The notes under the pieces: model-generated
Database searches by the model: none
What the model was told of the DNA's origin: nothing
The model's input: only the letters and a program-made list of their open reading frames with translations
Translations under genes and position numbers: made by a program
Source of the DNA: Diphasiastrum complanatum
Taxonomy: Eukaryota; Streptophyta; Lycopodiopsida; Lycopodiales; Lycopodiaceae
Reading direction: 5' to 3'
Assembly: GCA_029204225.1 (NCBI GenBank)
Contig: CM055100.1
Location: 14,156,538-14,220,537, forward strand
DNA: 64,000 bases
Shown: one piece after another, positions 1-11,739 of the stretch
Position numbering within the stretch: position 1 is the stretch's first letter
Layout of the letters: the number at the start of each line of letters is the position of its first letter

Positions 1-1364
1 GTTTCGCCCAATTCGTCCATGAACTGTCTTAGCCAAATTATTTCGTTGGCCATCTTTGCTACTACTACGTCCTTTGATTCACAAGATCACTGGGCCAGAA
101 TGGTCTGCTTCTTGCTGATCTAGAAAACTGCTGCTCTTGATGCAATGGTGCATCCTCCTGAGACGCTTTTACAATCGTCCTTGAGAGATGTCCAACTAGC
201 ATCGCTGTAGGAAAGTATCCTGAAATCTGCACCACGACAATAACACAAGCCATAATCCCTCGTTAATTGAAGATATTGCAAAATTCATTTTGCAATCTTC
301 CAATGTGTCGAGCCTGAATTCGTGTAGAATTGGCTCATCCTGAATACTACATAAGCAATATCAGGACATGTATTGTCAGCAAGGTACATCAATGATCCTA
401 TCAGCTTCCTGTAAGGTGTGAGCTGCATCTGTTTTCTCTCTTCCTCAGTCTTTGGACAGTCATCATTCGTCAGCACTGGCCCTCCGAGCATTGGAGTGTT
501 CGCTCCTTTGAAGTTCAGCATCCCAAAGTCCTCTAGGATCTTCTGGGTGTATATGGACTGGTGAAGGTATAACTTACCTCCCTCATAGTCCTTTTCAATT
601 TGTAAGCCTAGGTAACACCTGGCTTCTCCCAGATCCACTATCTCGAAATGTTTTGAGATGTTTGTCTTTACTTCAGCTATTAGCTGCTCACTCCTGCAAA
701 GTATCAAAGTGTCATCCACATACACAGCCACAATGATGATCTGCCCATCTATTACTCTGACATATACATTGGAATCAGCCAATAGAGGCTTGAATCCTAA
801 TGATTTTAGGGCTTGATCTTTCTTTTTGTACCATTGTCGGGCTGATTGTTTCAGACTGTAGATGCTTCTATGCATTCTGCATGCATAGTCAGGAAGTGAA
901 TTTGAGAGATATCTTGGGGGTTGATCCATGTAGACCTCTTCATCTAATTCACCATGCAAGAAGGCTGTCTTCTTGTCCACAACGTGGATCTTGAGGTCAT
1001 ACGCTGCTACATATGCAAATAACAGACGTAGGGATGAATGTTTGACGACAGGATAGAAGGTTTTAGAGCAGTTAACACCGTATCTCTGAGAGAAACCCTT
1101 CGTTACCAGTCTTGCCTTGTATTTTGTAATGTTTCCATCTGGTCCGTATTTGAGTTTGAAAACCCATTTGCATTTGACAGTCTTGCGCTTATGTGGTGAT
1201 GGCTCCAACGTCCATACTTGGTTCTTCATCATGGACTCCATCTCTTCGTTCATGGCTTGGATCCATCTGTCCTTTTCTTGACCTTCAATCGTCTCCTCGA
1301 AAGTCTGTGGCTCGTTACTGAACCTGCAGAACTCTTCTGATGTGGAAGCTGAGATGCCTGACAC
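1..1364 (-). pseudogene. Ty1/copia reverse transcriptase and partial RNase H (decayed)
   Basis: This is the 3' half of a copia pol, which copies element RNA into DNA. The open stretch 285-1364 reads through the fingers/palm of a copia RT. It shows a conserved block resembling KARLVTKGFSQ, an AFLHGELDEEVYMDQPP block, the YSLKQS block and the catalytic YVDD (in AVYVDDTLIL), followed by the thumb and the start of the RNase H connection (GSLMYLADNTCPDIAY). Below position 285 the same homology continues through stops into an RNase H-like stretch that runs off the left edge, so the 3' LTR is outside the window. It lies downstream, on the minus strand, of the integrase and gag remnants at 1385-4055. 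In-frame stops make it non-functional. The family call is firm; the exact limits are not. Confidence 0.9.
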
Positions 1365-1384
1365 ATATCTTGCTGGCGCTCTTC

Positions 1385-2979
1385 GTGGTCTTGTTGACCT
1401 TCTAGGAGGTCCTCCTGGAATAGCTATGCCTTTGCCCTTGTATGCTCTACTCGGTCCAGAACCATCTTGGTTTACAAAAACTGCAGTGGCAGGTGCCTCT
1501 TGAATTTTTCTTTGTCAGATTTGTCGTTCGAATGGGAGACGACTCAAAAATCTTTGTTTTTGTGTTCGTCTGCTATTCCTTCTGTCACTGGCGGCAGGTC
1601 ATAGTACTGTCTCTCCAAAACTTTGTAGCTGACAGGATCGTCATTGGCCATTGTCCTGCTCTCATCAAATCTGACATCTCTTTGTGTCCGGCATGTAGAT
1701 TCTGTAGTATGACAAATTGTTGTCATAACCTACTAGAAATCCATGCTTGGCTTTCTCATCAAGCTTCTTTTGAGGCTTATCAGGAATATGTGCATATGCT
1801 GCACAACCAAAGATTTTGATGTGAGACAGGTTGGGCTTGCTACCCCACCATAGCTCATGTGGTGTTGTGTGAGGAACACCAAACTTACCCGTCCTGTTTT
1901 GGATGTATGTGGCTGTAGCTACTACTTCAGCCCACAGTGCCCTTGGAGCCTTTGAGTAGGCCATCATGCATCTGGCTACTTCCATTCGGGTCTTGTTCTT
2001 TCGTTCAGCAATACCATTGTGCTACGGTGTGTAGGCTGCAGTTTTTCTGTGAATGATGCCACGATCATTGTAGAAGTCAGTGAAGCGATTCGAGATATAT
2101 TTTCCACCTCGATCTGATCTGCTTCACTTTGCTGCCTATGCATCTTTCTATCCAATTCACATATTCTGTGAATTTATCGAGCGCTTCAGATTTATTCTGA
2201 ATAAAGTACACTCTGGCAAATTTGCTATAATCATCAATGAAAGTTATGTAGTACTTTGAACCTCCTACTGAGATCACGTTGAATGGTCCGCAGATGTCAG
2301 AGTGCACTAGCTCCATAATCTTTGTCGTTCTGTAGGAGTCTTTGATGAATGGTGTGCATGACATCTTGCCTTTCAAACATGCATCACAGGTGGTCGAACT
2401 GGTTGTATTCGAGATGCTGACCACTGTTATTGCTCCATGATGGCTTGCCTGATAAAGTGCCATTGAGTTCATGTGGTAGAGTCTTCTGTGCCACAGAGTG
2501 CCTGGCGAGTCGTCATGAGTCTGATGCACCTGATCTATAGGTAGGCGTACATTTAGATGATATAGGTTCTCTTTTCTTCTGTCTTGAGCGATGAGAGTAC
2601 TGGTACTGGCATCAATCACGTTGCATGCTTCGTCTAAAAATGTCACACGCATCCCTGCATCTGCTATTCTTGCTACAGAGAGCAAGTCTTGTTGCAGAGT
2701 AGGCATGAACAGAATGTCTTTGAGTCGTCTGTCTCTGCCGTTGGTGTTGAGCCATAGTAAACCAATGCCGTTCACTTGATGGTTAGATCCATCTCCAAGA
2801 ACTATGAATCTTGAAGGATGTACACTTATGAAATCAGACATTATTCGTCTTGATGTCACGAAGTGTGAGTTGGCTCCTGAATCTAGGATCACCTCATGTG
2901 TGTCAGACGTTGATGTTGTACACATGTCTTCACAGATGTAGGCGATCGAACAACTTTTGTTCGTTCTTTCTTCGCCCAT
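1385..2979 (-). pseudogene. Ty1/copia protease and integrase (decayed)
   Basis: 2077-2979 starts with an aspartic-protease-like segment (ILDSGANSHF, the DSG active site). A GAG-pre-integrase zinc-binding segment follows (WHRRLYH, then CDACLKGK), then the first catalytic Asp block of the integrase core (HSDICGP, then FIDDYSKFARVY). The later core and the copia-specific region (EVARCMMAYSKAPRALWAEV, then FGCAAYAHIPDKPQKKLDEK) read in another frame at 1665-1985. At least one frameshift and several stops lie between the pieces, notably around 1990-2080. The order protease-integrase-RT on the minus strand identifies copia rather than gypsy architecture. Confidence 0.88.
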
Positions 2980-3059
2980 CTTCGAGCTCTCGAGCTCCTC
3001 GACATAGGATGAGCTATTGTTGTTCTCTAGTCTGTTCTATGCTGATTTGTTCCTTGGAT

Positions 3060-4055
3060 TCTAGCGGCAATCCATGGATGCATGACCCTTCTTGTGGCAA
3101 TGGATACACTCAATCTTGGGATTGAGCTAGCAGGTATCTATTGTATGCCCGTCTCTTTTGCATCTCACACAAGTCTTCTTGTCTGCACCTTGTTGTTTCG
3201 ACCTCCCTTTGGTCTTCCAATTGCCCTTGCTTGTTCCCTCTGCTTGCTGGTCACGATCCTGCCTCTGATTGGACTCCCTTAGAGGCTTAAATTGATTCTT
3301 TGATTTTTTCTTGTTGCCATAGAGGGTCTGGTCAGAACCATCTTTGTGATCCAGATGTTCTCTGGCCTCAACTTCCTCTCGAATCTCGACAACCACCTTT
3401 TTGAGGTTCATGGCGAGATCTTTCGTGAGCAAGGTCCTTGTTGTCTAGAATGATCTGGGTAAGGCTCTCAACAGGTACGTGAGTTTCTTCTCAACTGACA
3501 CAACGTTCTCTGTTCCAGAGTTATGTAGTGATAGAAACAAATCCTTCATCTTTCTTACGAAAGAGGTGAGGTCTTTTCCATCCCACTGCAAATTTGTCAG
3601 CTAATCTTCCAGCATCATGATCTGACTTCATGATTTCGTCTGAAATCTTGTGATCAATGCATCCCACATCTCCTTAGCCTTGGAGAGTGTAGCCAGGTCA
3701 AGTGTGAGGCTATCTTCGATGGAAGATGATAGCAAGGCTACTGCCTTGTCGTTTTTCTCCCTCCATTCACATAGCTCCTTACCTGTTGTTGTAGGCATTT
3801 CTTCTGTGCCATCCACCTAGGAGAAGAGTCCTTCGCCCTTGAGTATCAAAGATGTCTTAACTTTCTAGGCTAGAAAGTTAGATCCTGAAAAATCAAGTAT
3901 CGTGCAGATCTTGCTCTACATGCTGCTGACTGAAGCCATTGTTTTTTGAAGTCTGTTTCCTTGTTGATGGTTGATTGTCTGAATGCTTGGCCTCCTGGAT
4001 CTGATAGCTTCTCGACTATGTCAAAGTTTGACAGGATGACTGGCTCTAATACCAT
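3060..4055 (-). pseudogene. Ty1/copia gag (decayed)
   Basis: Three short open pieces make up a UBN2-type gag. 3870-4055 has the N-terminus beginning MVLEPVILSNFD, directly overlapping the primer binding site. 3628-3816 has the middle (WREKNDKAVALLSSSIEDSL, then ATLSKAKEMWDALITRF, typical of copia gag). 3127-3432 has a CCHC zinc knuckle, CVRCKRDGHTIDTC (CX2CX4HX4C). Stops and frame changes separate the pieces. The start was chosen from its position at the PBS. Function in life: the virus-like particle shell, with the knuckle binding element RNA. Confidence 0.85.
4040..4054 (-). other. Primer binding site of copia element 1
   Basis: The minus strand reads TGGTATTAGAGCCAG, close to the plant copia consensus TGGTATCAGAGC that pairs with initiator tRNA-Met. 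It abuts the TG..-bounded LTR edge at 4056 and sits just before gag. Confidence 0.75.
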
Positions 4056-4760
4056 TGTTGAAAATGGCGACTGATGAATTCATCGGATTCGCAAAACTTT
4101 TGCGAAGGCGAATCAAGCACGACTCTCTTCGTCTTGAATGGAGTTCAGATGCGATCGCTGGACACTGCCAACTGAATCACTCCTACAGTCCTCTAGAGTG
4201 TAGTCAGTCACTATTGATCTATGTTCATAAAATTAATATAGCATTCAACATAGTTTCAACCAAAGTGCGAAATTTAAATGAACAAGAAGAAACTCAGACA
4301 CGCGATTAACAACAGAAACATTTGCATTCAAGATCAGACACAACATGAATTGATATGTGTGCAAAGGCTACAATATCATCTATTGATTTTTTTTCTCTGA
4401 TTCTTTGAGCACTACGTGCATATCCACGTAGTGCATTGGCGTGAGAGAAATGCGGTTCTCTCACGAGTAATCGTCTCGCTTTTTACTAGCGGACAATTGG
4501 ATCTTCTGATCCTAGACAGAATTGTCTTCACACACACGCGAACAAGTATTCTGTATTTTTTGTCTTGATTGCTTACTAGCATCAGACTATTACGTTATAC
4601 TGTATGTGTATTCTGTTGATCTATATGTCAAGTATCATCCATTAAGTATGGTCGCTCTATGTAAATCTAAGATTAGAGTGATTAAACATCTACAACTAAT
4701 CAGGAAATTACAAGAGTGGCAGATTAGCCACGACCTAAAATGTATCTGCTGATGTCATAC
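4056..4760 (-). repeat. 5' LTR of copia element 1 (right end uncertain)
   Basis: The inner LTR edge is clear: the plus strand begins TGTTGAAAATGG immediately beyond the PBS, so the minus-strand LTR ends in CA. The outer edge is not resolved because the partner LTR lies off the left end of the window. The end given is a guess based on where sequence character changes. No complete ORF is present. Several short open runs here are not supported as genes. Confidence 0.45.
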
Positions 4761-4767
4761 CATCAGA

Positions 4768-5154
4768 TCAGATATCTGTACTTCTGGGTACTTGCATGAT
4801 CTTAGCTGGCACTCTTTGGAGCGTGAGAGCAAAACGGGTTTCGTTTTGTTTGTATGCCTTTCTCTCGTACTGGACTGCAAAAGAATCTTGTTCGTGGATC
4901 TTTCGTGTGTTCGCGAACCGTTCGTCTTCGTCTCCTTTGACTTTGGTATTCACGAATCGTTTGTCTTTGTCTCCTTTGACTTTCGTGTTTGCAAAACTCT
5001 TCATGTTTTGTGTCTCCAGAATTTTCAAGTTTGCAAACATTTTCGTCAGGTTGAAGGCTGAAGCTAACAAGGCTTTGTAGTTGGAAACATTTTGTTTTTT
5101 CAACTTTTTCCATACATCAACTTTCAATAGTCTTGATTTGCCGATCACTCCCAA
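4768..5154 (-). CDS. Unrecognised lysine-rich ORF with a 13-residue internal repeat
   Basis: A 128-codon minus-strand frame rich in Lys, Asn and Glu/Asp. Residues about 55-80 contain two copies of a 13-residue unit (FANTKVKGDKDKR-like) encoded by the 39-bp tandem repeat at 4914-4991. There is no domain, signal peptide or membrane segment I recognise. It sits just outside the copia LTR and could be LTR or flanking sequence that happens to be open. The overlapping plus-strand frames of similar length argue for caution. I list it because the in-frame repeat is real, not because I am convinced it is expressed. Confidence 0.2.
   Translation of the reverse strand: MGVIGKSRLLKVDVWKKLKKQNVSNYKALLASAFNLTKMFANLKILETQNMKSFANTKVKGDKDKRFVNTKVKGDEDERFANTRKIHEQDSFAVQYERKAYKQNETRFALTLQRVPAKIMQVPRSTDI
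4914..4991. repeat. 39-bp tandem repeat, two copies
   Basis: Units 4914-4952 and 4953-4991 share the core gtctcctttgactttsgt and differ at several bases. The 39-bp length keeps frame, producing the 13-residue protein repeat on the minus strand. Part of a third copy precedes it at about 4901-4913. Confidence 0.8.
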
Positions 5155-5565
5155 GTCTTCAATGGCAGCAACAATTTCTTTCTAGACTGAGTGTTGAATT
5201 TTTGAATCCTTACCAGTATGCTTTGATAGGAATCAACGTGCTTTTGCTCCTCCAATGCTTGGCTTAGTTGGCATATTTCCTAACTTTTCTGAAAGCTTTT
5301 CATCTTTTTGTATTTTGACATGTCCCTTACACAGTTCTGCTTTTGATAAAACATCTTCTAACCGACAAATAGCTTCCTTCGCAACTGATGCTGGCTTATA
5401 CGAAGATAAACGAGCTTTTCTATTATCCTAACTTCTGCATGAAGAGTGCAAACATGGACATTTTTCAAGGGAATAGGCAATACTGGCTTCCAGTTTGGAT
5501 CTGCATTTTCTCTAGTAATTCATGTACTTCTAGTTACATCTTTTGCACCGTGAGAGACATTATAC
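5155..5565. other. Unassigned interval
   Basis: I see no domain, structural RNA or clear repeat here. Open frames are short and compete on both strands. Confidence 0.5.
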
Positions 5566-5805
5566 ATGCATTTCAGTGTTTTTAAATCACCTGCTGAACC
5601 TGTTCAATTGCCGCAAGTAATAGTGGAAGTTCAAGAAAGCCCAATGGCCGAAGAGAAAGTTGAAGACCTCTCTACTCTAAAGCAAGACAACGTCATCAAT
5701 GTAGATGCTCTTGAATACTTCGATGAAGGCGATCTTGTAGAAGAGGAGGTAGAGAAAGTTCCAGAGGCAGTTGCACCAGTCTCATCGCTAACATTGATGA
5801 AGTAG
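5566..5805 (+). CDS. Unrecognised acidic ORF fragment
   Basis: A 79-codon plus-strand frame. From about residue 10 it is acidic and Val/Glu rich (VEDLSTLKQDN, then YFDEGDLVEEEVEKVPEAVAP). Codon positions look protein-like, and a single shift of frame near 5785 would extend it by about ten residues to a stop at 5819-5821, which is the pattern of a decayed gene end. There is no recognisable domain. It may be the 3' end of an exon or a mobile-element fragment. Confidence 0.25.
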   Translation: MHFSVFKSPAEPVQLPQVIVEVQESPMAEEKVEDLSTLKQDNVINVDALEYFDEGDLVEEEVEKVPEAVAPVSSLTLMK

Positions 5806-5821
5806 AATTCGAGCACACATA

Positions 5822-7105
5822 GTTGGTGAAACAGTGAACATAGAAATACTTCTTCAATGTTAGTGCCAGAATCTCCTTATCTCTACTGATCTACTAGCGC
5901 CTCTAGCGACTGTCTGGTTGTAGAACAATGGTAGTGTGTCCCGCCTGTCAAAGGCACACCTACGACCTGATTCAGAACCTTATTTGATAATGGTAGCTCA
6001 TCTTGAATATAGGATATGTCAGGACTTGTTTCCTACTTTCTACAGTTTTGTTTCAGTTCTTTCTTTATCATTACAGTTTGTAGATTATTGCTAAAGTAAT
6101 CTAAGCAAGAACAGAGAATTAAACTAAATCTACTCCTATTGAAATCAGAGAATCAACATCAGCACAACTACTTCTTAACTAAAGCAATGGAAATCCTACA
6201 AAGTGCTTCCTACAACTGTCACTCAACAGTTGTAAGAAGAACTCCTCAGGGAATAGAAACTAGGAGACATCAGAAAACAATGGAATGGTAGATCGATCTC
6301 CAGGATCTGCACATCTACCTGATACTAATTCCAAAACCAAACTTTAAGAGAAGAAAGCATCAACAAGCACATTCATACATCCGTACCCAAACAAGAATGC
6401 ATGAAGATGGAGCATGAGAAGAAATGCACGTAGAATAATCTTCCATTAAAAAAGCAACAACATTTCAGTATAGATTACATGCTCTTGAACTCGTGGAGGA
6501 GGCCTCTATCTATAGCCACGAGCTGTAGAACCCAATTACATATTATTTTGGAGTCCACCTCTTGAAAAAGAGTGAATCCCAATCTATAATAGTTCAAGTT
6601 CCACCTCTTACTTGATAATAGGAGGCATCTTTATTAAAAAACATAACTCAAGTTGGGATAATCTAATTTGCTAGCTCCTACATGGCTATCCATCTTTCGG
6701 GACGTACCATGGGGCTCACAACTGTATATTTTAGCCTAGCACTATAGTTCTCGTGCTCTCAGACTTGGCTCTCAACTTCATCTCTGCTAGAAGCCCTTTT
6801 GAGTGGAGAGGCTCTGCATCGACACCTCGGGGCATGGCATCAACTAACACATAGCCTACATGCTATGAAATTTTCCTTTTCTATATGATTCTACGAATTG
6901 GCTTCGTATGCACTGAATCAAAGGGCTTTGCATCACCAATCACCTCGGACCATCCTGTATCTCGTATGGCATCCTTACCATTGCTCGGTTTTGATGCTAC
7001 CATTGATGGAACTGCTCTTCCATGTCACCCTACCACCTAGGCTGCACACATGCGAGCTGTAACAGCCTAAAATTGTAGTAGGAGGGTGCACTTTCTATAG
7101 GTGGT
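5822..7105. other. Unassigned AT-rich interval
   Basis: No ORF of convincing length or domain. The stretch 6770-7060 is less AT-rich and could be decayed coding sequence, but translations in all frames gave nothing I recognise. The words tgtaacagcc near 7060 resemble the start of some gypsy LTRs but have no partner. Confidence 0.5.
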
Positions 7106-9112
7106 ATTCTCAAAAATCCAACTCTAGCCCAATATGCATCCAATCAGAGGCTACTAGCACTCTTCTACGGTCCATTAGAGAGGCATAGAGGCTTCCAACA
7201 GGTCCAGCAAGCAATCATAAGTTCAAATCATGCAAAAATTGCATTTATGGAGTCTTTAAACAAGCAAAACTTCAAGATATTGGTGCCTAAGCCCCCCAAC
7301 TACAAATTGGGTGAGAGGCAATCCAGTTAACATTCTATACGGAAATTTTGATCTAGTGGAGAGTGCAGATGAGAGATGCAATCACTGACTGATTGCCAAC
7401 CATTGAAACCATAAACAACATCCATAAGTAACAGAGTGATGGAGGAGCTCACATAAAGCAAAAGAGCTCACAAAGCAAAAGCATCTTTATTACAAAGAGA
7501 CTAATACATATACAAGTAAAGGTCCCCTTTGCACAAGGATGCCATGTGGCATAGACCTAATAAATGCATGAAATTCACTATCGGCCTCTACGTAGCATTT
7601 TAGACTATATACAGATGTAATCCCATTATCGACCCGGGACAAGCCCCTGGGCTGGCTTTTTAACTGAAGCCTACCAAGCTGAAACAATACGTAACTGTAA
7701 ACTACAATCATAGTTGAGCTTATTATTTCTAACTAATCCATCATATCTTTTAGCTTGTAAGAAAATCCAACAGGTTCAAACCACCTATTGAGAATTATTC
7801 AAGCTAAAAAAACCTAAAAAATACACTATTTTTTTGAAATATTGGTGTCCAGTCCTAACCAAACTTCATGACAGCCTTAGGACAACATCATTACACTTTG
7901 AAAACATGCATGCAAAATATTAGTCATGGATTTTATGAATATCACCAAAACATTGAAAAAACCACCAAAAAACCATGTTTTTAAACCATTTTTTCAATCT
8001 TTTTTGCAAATTCTTGTGGATCAAACCCACATGCAAGTGCAATTAGGCCATATATATTGTAATTCAATTACATGCAAGCACTAAAAGTTTTGATTTCAGT
8101 CAATCATTTCATTCTCAAAAATCCAACTCTAGCCCAATATGCATCCAATCAGAGGCTACTAGCACTCTTCTACGGTCCATTAGAGAGGCATAGAGGCTTC
8201 CAATAGGTCCAGCAAGCAATCATAAATTCAGATCATGCAAAAATTGCATTTATGGAGTCTTTCAACAAGCAAAACTTCAAGATATTGGTGCCTAAGCCCC
8301 CCAACTACAAATTGGGTGAGAGGCAATCCAGTTAACATTCTATGCGGAAATTTTGATCTAGTGGAGAGTGCAGATCAGAGATGCAATCACTGACTGATTG
8401 CCAACCATTGAAACCATAAACAACATCCATAAGTAACAGAGTGATGGAGGAGCTCACATAAAGCAAAAGAGCTCACAAAGCAAAAGCATCTTTATTACAA
8501 AGAGACTAATACATATACAAGTAAAGGTCCCTTTGCACAAGGATGCCATGTGGCATAGACCTAATAAATGCATGAAATTCACTATCGGCCTCTACGTAGC
8601 ATTTTAGACTATATACAGATGTAATCTCGTTATCAACCCGAGACAAGCCCCTGGGCTGGCTTTTTAACTGAAGCCTACCAAGCTGAAACAGTACGTAACT
8701 GTAAACTACAATCATAGTTGAGCTTATTATTTCTAACTAATCCATCATATCTTTTAGCTTGTAAGAAAATCCAACAGGTTCAGACCACCTATTGAGAGTT
8801 ATTCAAGCTAAAAAAACCTAAAAAATACACTATTTTTTTTGAAATACTGGTGTCCAGTCCTAACCAAACTTCATGACAACCTTAGGACAACATCATTACA
8901 CTTTGAAAACATGCATGCAAAATATTAGTCATGGATTTTATGAATATCACCAAAACATTGAAAAAACCACCAAAAAACCATGTTTTTAAACCATTTTTTC
9001 AATTTTTTTTGCAAATTCTTGTGGATCAAACCCACATGCAAGTGCAATCAGGCCATATATATTGTAATTCAATTACATGCAAGCACTAAAAGTTTTGATT
9101 TCAGTCAATCAT
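7106..9112. repeat. 1,005-bp tandem duplication, two copies
   Basis: Positions 7106-8110 and 8111-9112 align at a constant offset of 1,005 bp with only scattered substitutions and one compensating pair of 1-bp indels (about 98% identical by eye). Each copy carries the same minus-strand open run (7490-7711 and 8506-8715). That run has no recognised domain and its frame is broken near its end in the second copy, so I do not call it a gene. The copies are directly abutting, so this is a recent tandem duplication rather than an LTR pair around an element body. Confidence 0.93.
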
Positions 9113-9640
9113 GGTTCCGGGCTTGAGGATCCGATTCTGAGCAGGAGGAGGATCCATTTTGTCAAACATGTCTAAATAGTATGAATTGAGATGAGTGAGA
9201 TATGTAAGGGTGGCTAAATGTAAAAAATGAGGTATAACACTATCATTATGTCCTGCTAATGCAATAGAATTATGTGATGTGGGCCGCAACATGATTTAAT
9301 TCTAGTAGTAGTTGATGTCATCTACAAGAGCGACAAGTGTGTCTCCTCATGATAGGTCGGATAGCTCAAGCTGCAACATAACTGAGTGATACACTATCTT
9401 TGATCTCTATGAACAAGTATGTCGTTGTCATTATTACTATCCTCATTAAACTATGTGCCCCGTCACAATTTTCTTCTAAAGAAGAAAGAGATAAGTTCAG
9501 AAAGATTGAGGTATATACCTCTATGGTATTGTTCGAGTTCTTGAAGATCTTCGAACAATTGTTTGACCAGATTCGAATCTGTCTCTTCTTAAATTTCTCC
9601 ATACTTGCTCAAGCTCGCTTGATCTGGTCTTTTGACAAGT
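9113..9640. other. Unassigned interval
   Basis: Plus and minus frames overlap between 9366 and 9843, none with a recognisable domain. Near 9530-9560 there is a short imperfect inverted repeat around ttcgaacaatt. Nothing else is supported. Confidence 0.45.
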
Positions 9641-9649
9641 GCCACAATA

Positions 9650-10020
9650 ACATATCACGCAAATTCCGACATCCGCGTCTGACGTATAATCGAAAATTTC
9701 ATAATTCGTCGCAATCTGACACGTCAAGTTCCGACGTCCCAACAAAAAATCCGAAATTCATAGTCCGGCGATCGGGAAATATGGGCGGCAACCAATTTTT
9801 CAAAGGCACGTCGGAGTCCGACATGTCGGATTCCGACATGTAGACGTGGATATGACCTGTCACACATTTTTTTAAAACAAATATACGTGTAATCCGACGT
9901 GCGTCTTATTCTGACGTCCACGTCAACATGCCAAAAGCCTGTCCACAAAATCTGTCCGGGCTTGAATGGGCACAGACGTTGGATTCTGACGTGTTTGGAG
10001 GCCGTCAAATTCTGACGTTT
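9650..10020. repeat. Cluster of YGACGT-type motifs, possible transposon subterminal repeats
   Basis: In about 370 bp, the words tccgac, tctgacgt and ttctgacgt and their reverse complements recur more than a dozen times, including the palindrome-like gtccgacatgtcggattc at 9817-9834. Dense short motifs in both orientations are the usual layout of CACTA subterminal transposase-binding repeats, and a CACTA transposase lies on the minus strand 2.3 kb to the right. No matching cluster was seen at the other end, near 15.4-15.9 kb. Assignment to the CACTA element is therefore inference. Confidence 0.5.
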
Positions 10021-10257
10021 GTTTCAATCTTCCAATTCACGCGATCCAGCGCCTTCTCTTTCACTTTGTCTTTTGCAGATTTGAACGTCTTTGGAGCGAT
10101 TGAGGGCAATCAGTGCTTGAGGGCTTGAAGGTGCTTGAAGATCATTGTTTGAGGTTGTTGCTTGATTTTTGTTTGTTTTGCTTTTTGTTTGTTTGTTTGA
10201 GGTTGATGTTTGTTTGTTTGTTTGAAGAGGAGATAGAGAGTGTGAAAGAACAAAAGA

Positions 10258-10370
<113 letters not shown>

Positions 10371-10560
10371 TTTTTAAATTTTGCATTAATTTAAAACGGT
10401 TTTGAATGGTCTTGTGATAGATTATTAGTATTATTTAGGATAGTAGATTTATGATTATTAGATTTGTAATTTGTGAGAGAGAAGAGAGAGATGAGGTGAA
10501 GTGTACATGTATGGCTAAAGATATTGAAAGATTTTGGAGTCTTTTTTTTTAAAATAAAGT

Positions 10561-10563
<3 letters not shown>

Positions 10564-10643
<80 letters not shown>
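10564..10643. repeat. (GA)n microsatellite
   Basis: About 40 GA units, second in the series. It is separated from its neighbours by AT-rich spacer resembling the other spacers. Confidence 0.98.
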
Positions 10644-10647
<4 letters not shown>

Positions 10648-10830
10648 TTTCTATAATAGATTGTGATAGTGTTTATAATAGATTAATTTTTTATAGTGTT
10701 TATAATAGATTGTTAGAATTATTTGAGATAATGTTTAACATTTTATATTGATGTAGAATTTAAGATTATAGATAAATACATAATCTATGGTAGTAATAGA
10801 TTGTTAGATATTTATCTATTTAGTACTAAG

Positions 10831-10971
<141 letters not shown>

Positions 10972-11072
10972 ATGGGAAGAAGTGTGTATGTATGCATTTT
11001 AAATTTAAGATAATGAAGAAAGAGAGAGAGAGTGTGTGTGATTTGATTAAGATTTAGGGTAGTAGATGAATA

Positions 11073-11074
<2 letters not shown>

Positions 11075-11128
<54 letters not shown>
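11075..11128. repeat. (GT)n microsatellite
   Basis: 27 GT units. The flanking spacer (gattaagatttagggtagta before, attatgcattagtttagggt after) recurs elsewhere in the array. Confidence 0.97.
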
Positions 11129-11131
<3 letters not shown>

Positions 11132-11356
11132 GTATTATGCATTAGTTTAGGGTATTTCAGAGTGATAGATAAATAAATAGTGTTCGATATAAAATTATAA
11201 ATATTGTTATTAATAGATTGTTAGAATTATTTAAGATAGTGTATGTGTGTTTGAGAGGATGTGTATGTGTTTTGAAATTTGCATTGATCTATAATTTAAG
11301 TTAATAGACAAATAGATATAGATAGTGTTGGGTAGTAATAGATTGTTGAATTTATA

Positions 11357-11490
<134 letters not shown>

Positions 11491-11567
11491 TGTATTATGC
11501 ATTCGTATAGAGTATTTAAGAGTGATAGATAAATAAATAGTGTTTGATTGAATTTATATTGGATTTT

Positions 11568-11687
<120 letters not shown>

Positions 11688-11739
11688 ATTAAGATTTATA
11701 GTAGTAGATGACTAGATAATGTTTGATGGTAATTGTATG

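Noticed and set aside
4792-5080. Plus-strand ORFs rich in Phe/Val/Ser across the 39-bp repeat
   Set aside because: Two overlapping plus frames and two minus frames are all open here, which reflects local composition. At most one can be real and none has a domain.
7490-8715. Paired 70-codon minus-strand ORFs as a duplicated small gene
   Set aside because: Both come from the 1,005-bp duplication. The second is frame-altered near its end, and no start context, domain or splice structure supports a gene.
7106-9112. The 1,005-bp repeats as an LTR pair
   Set aside because: The copies are directly adjacent with no body, PBS or polypurine tract between them.
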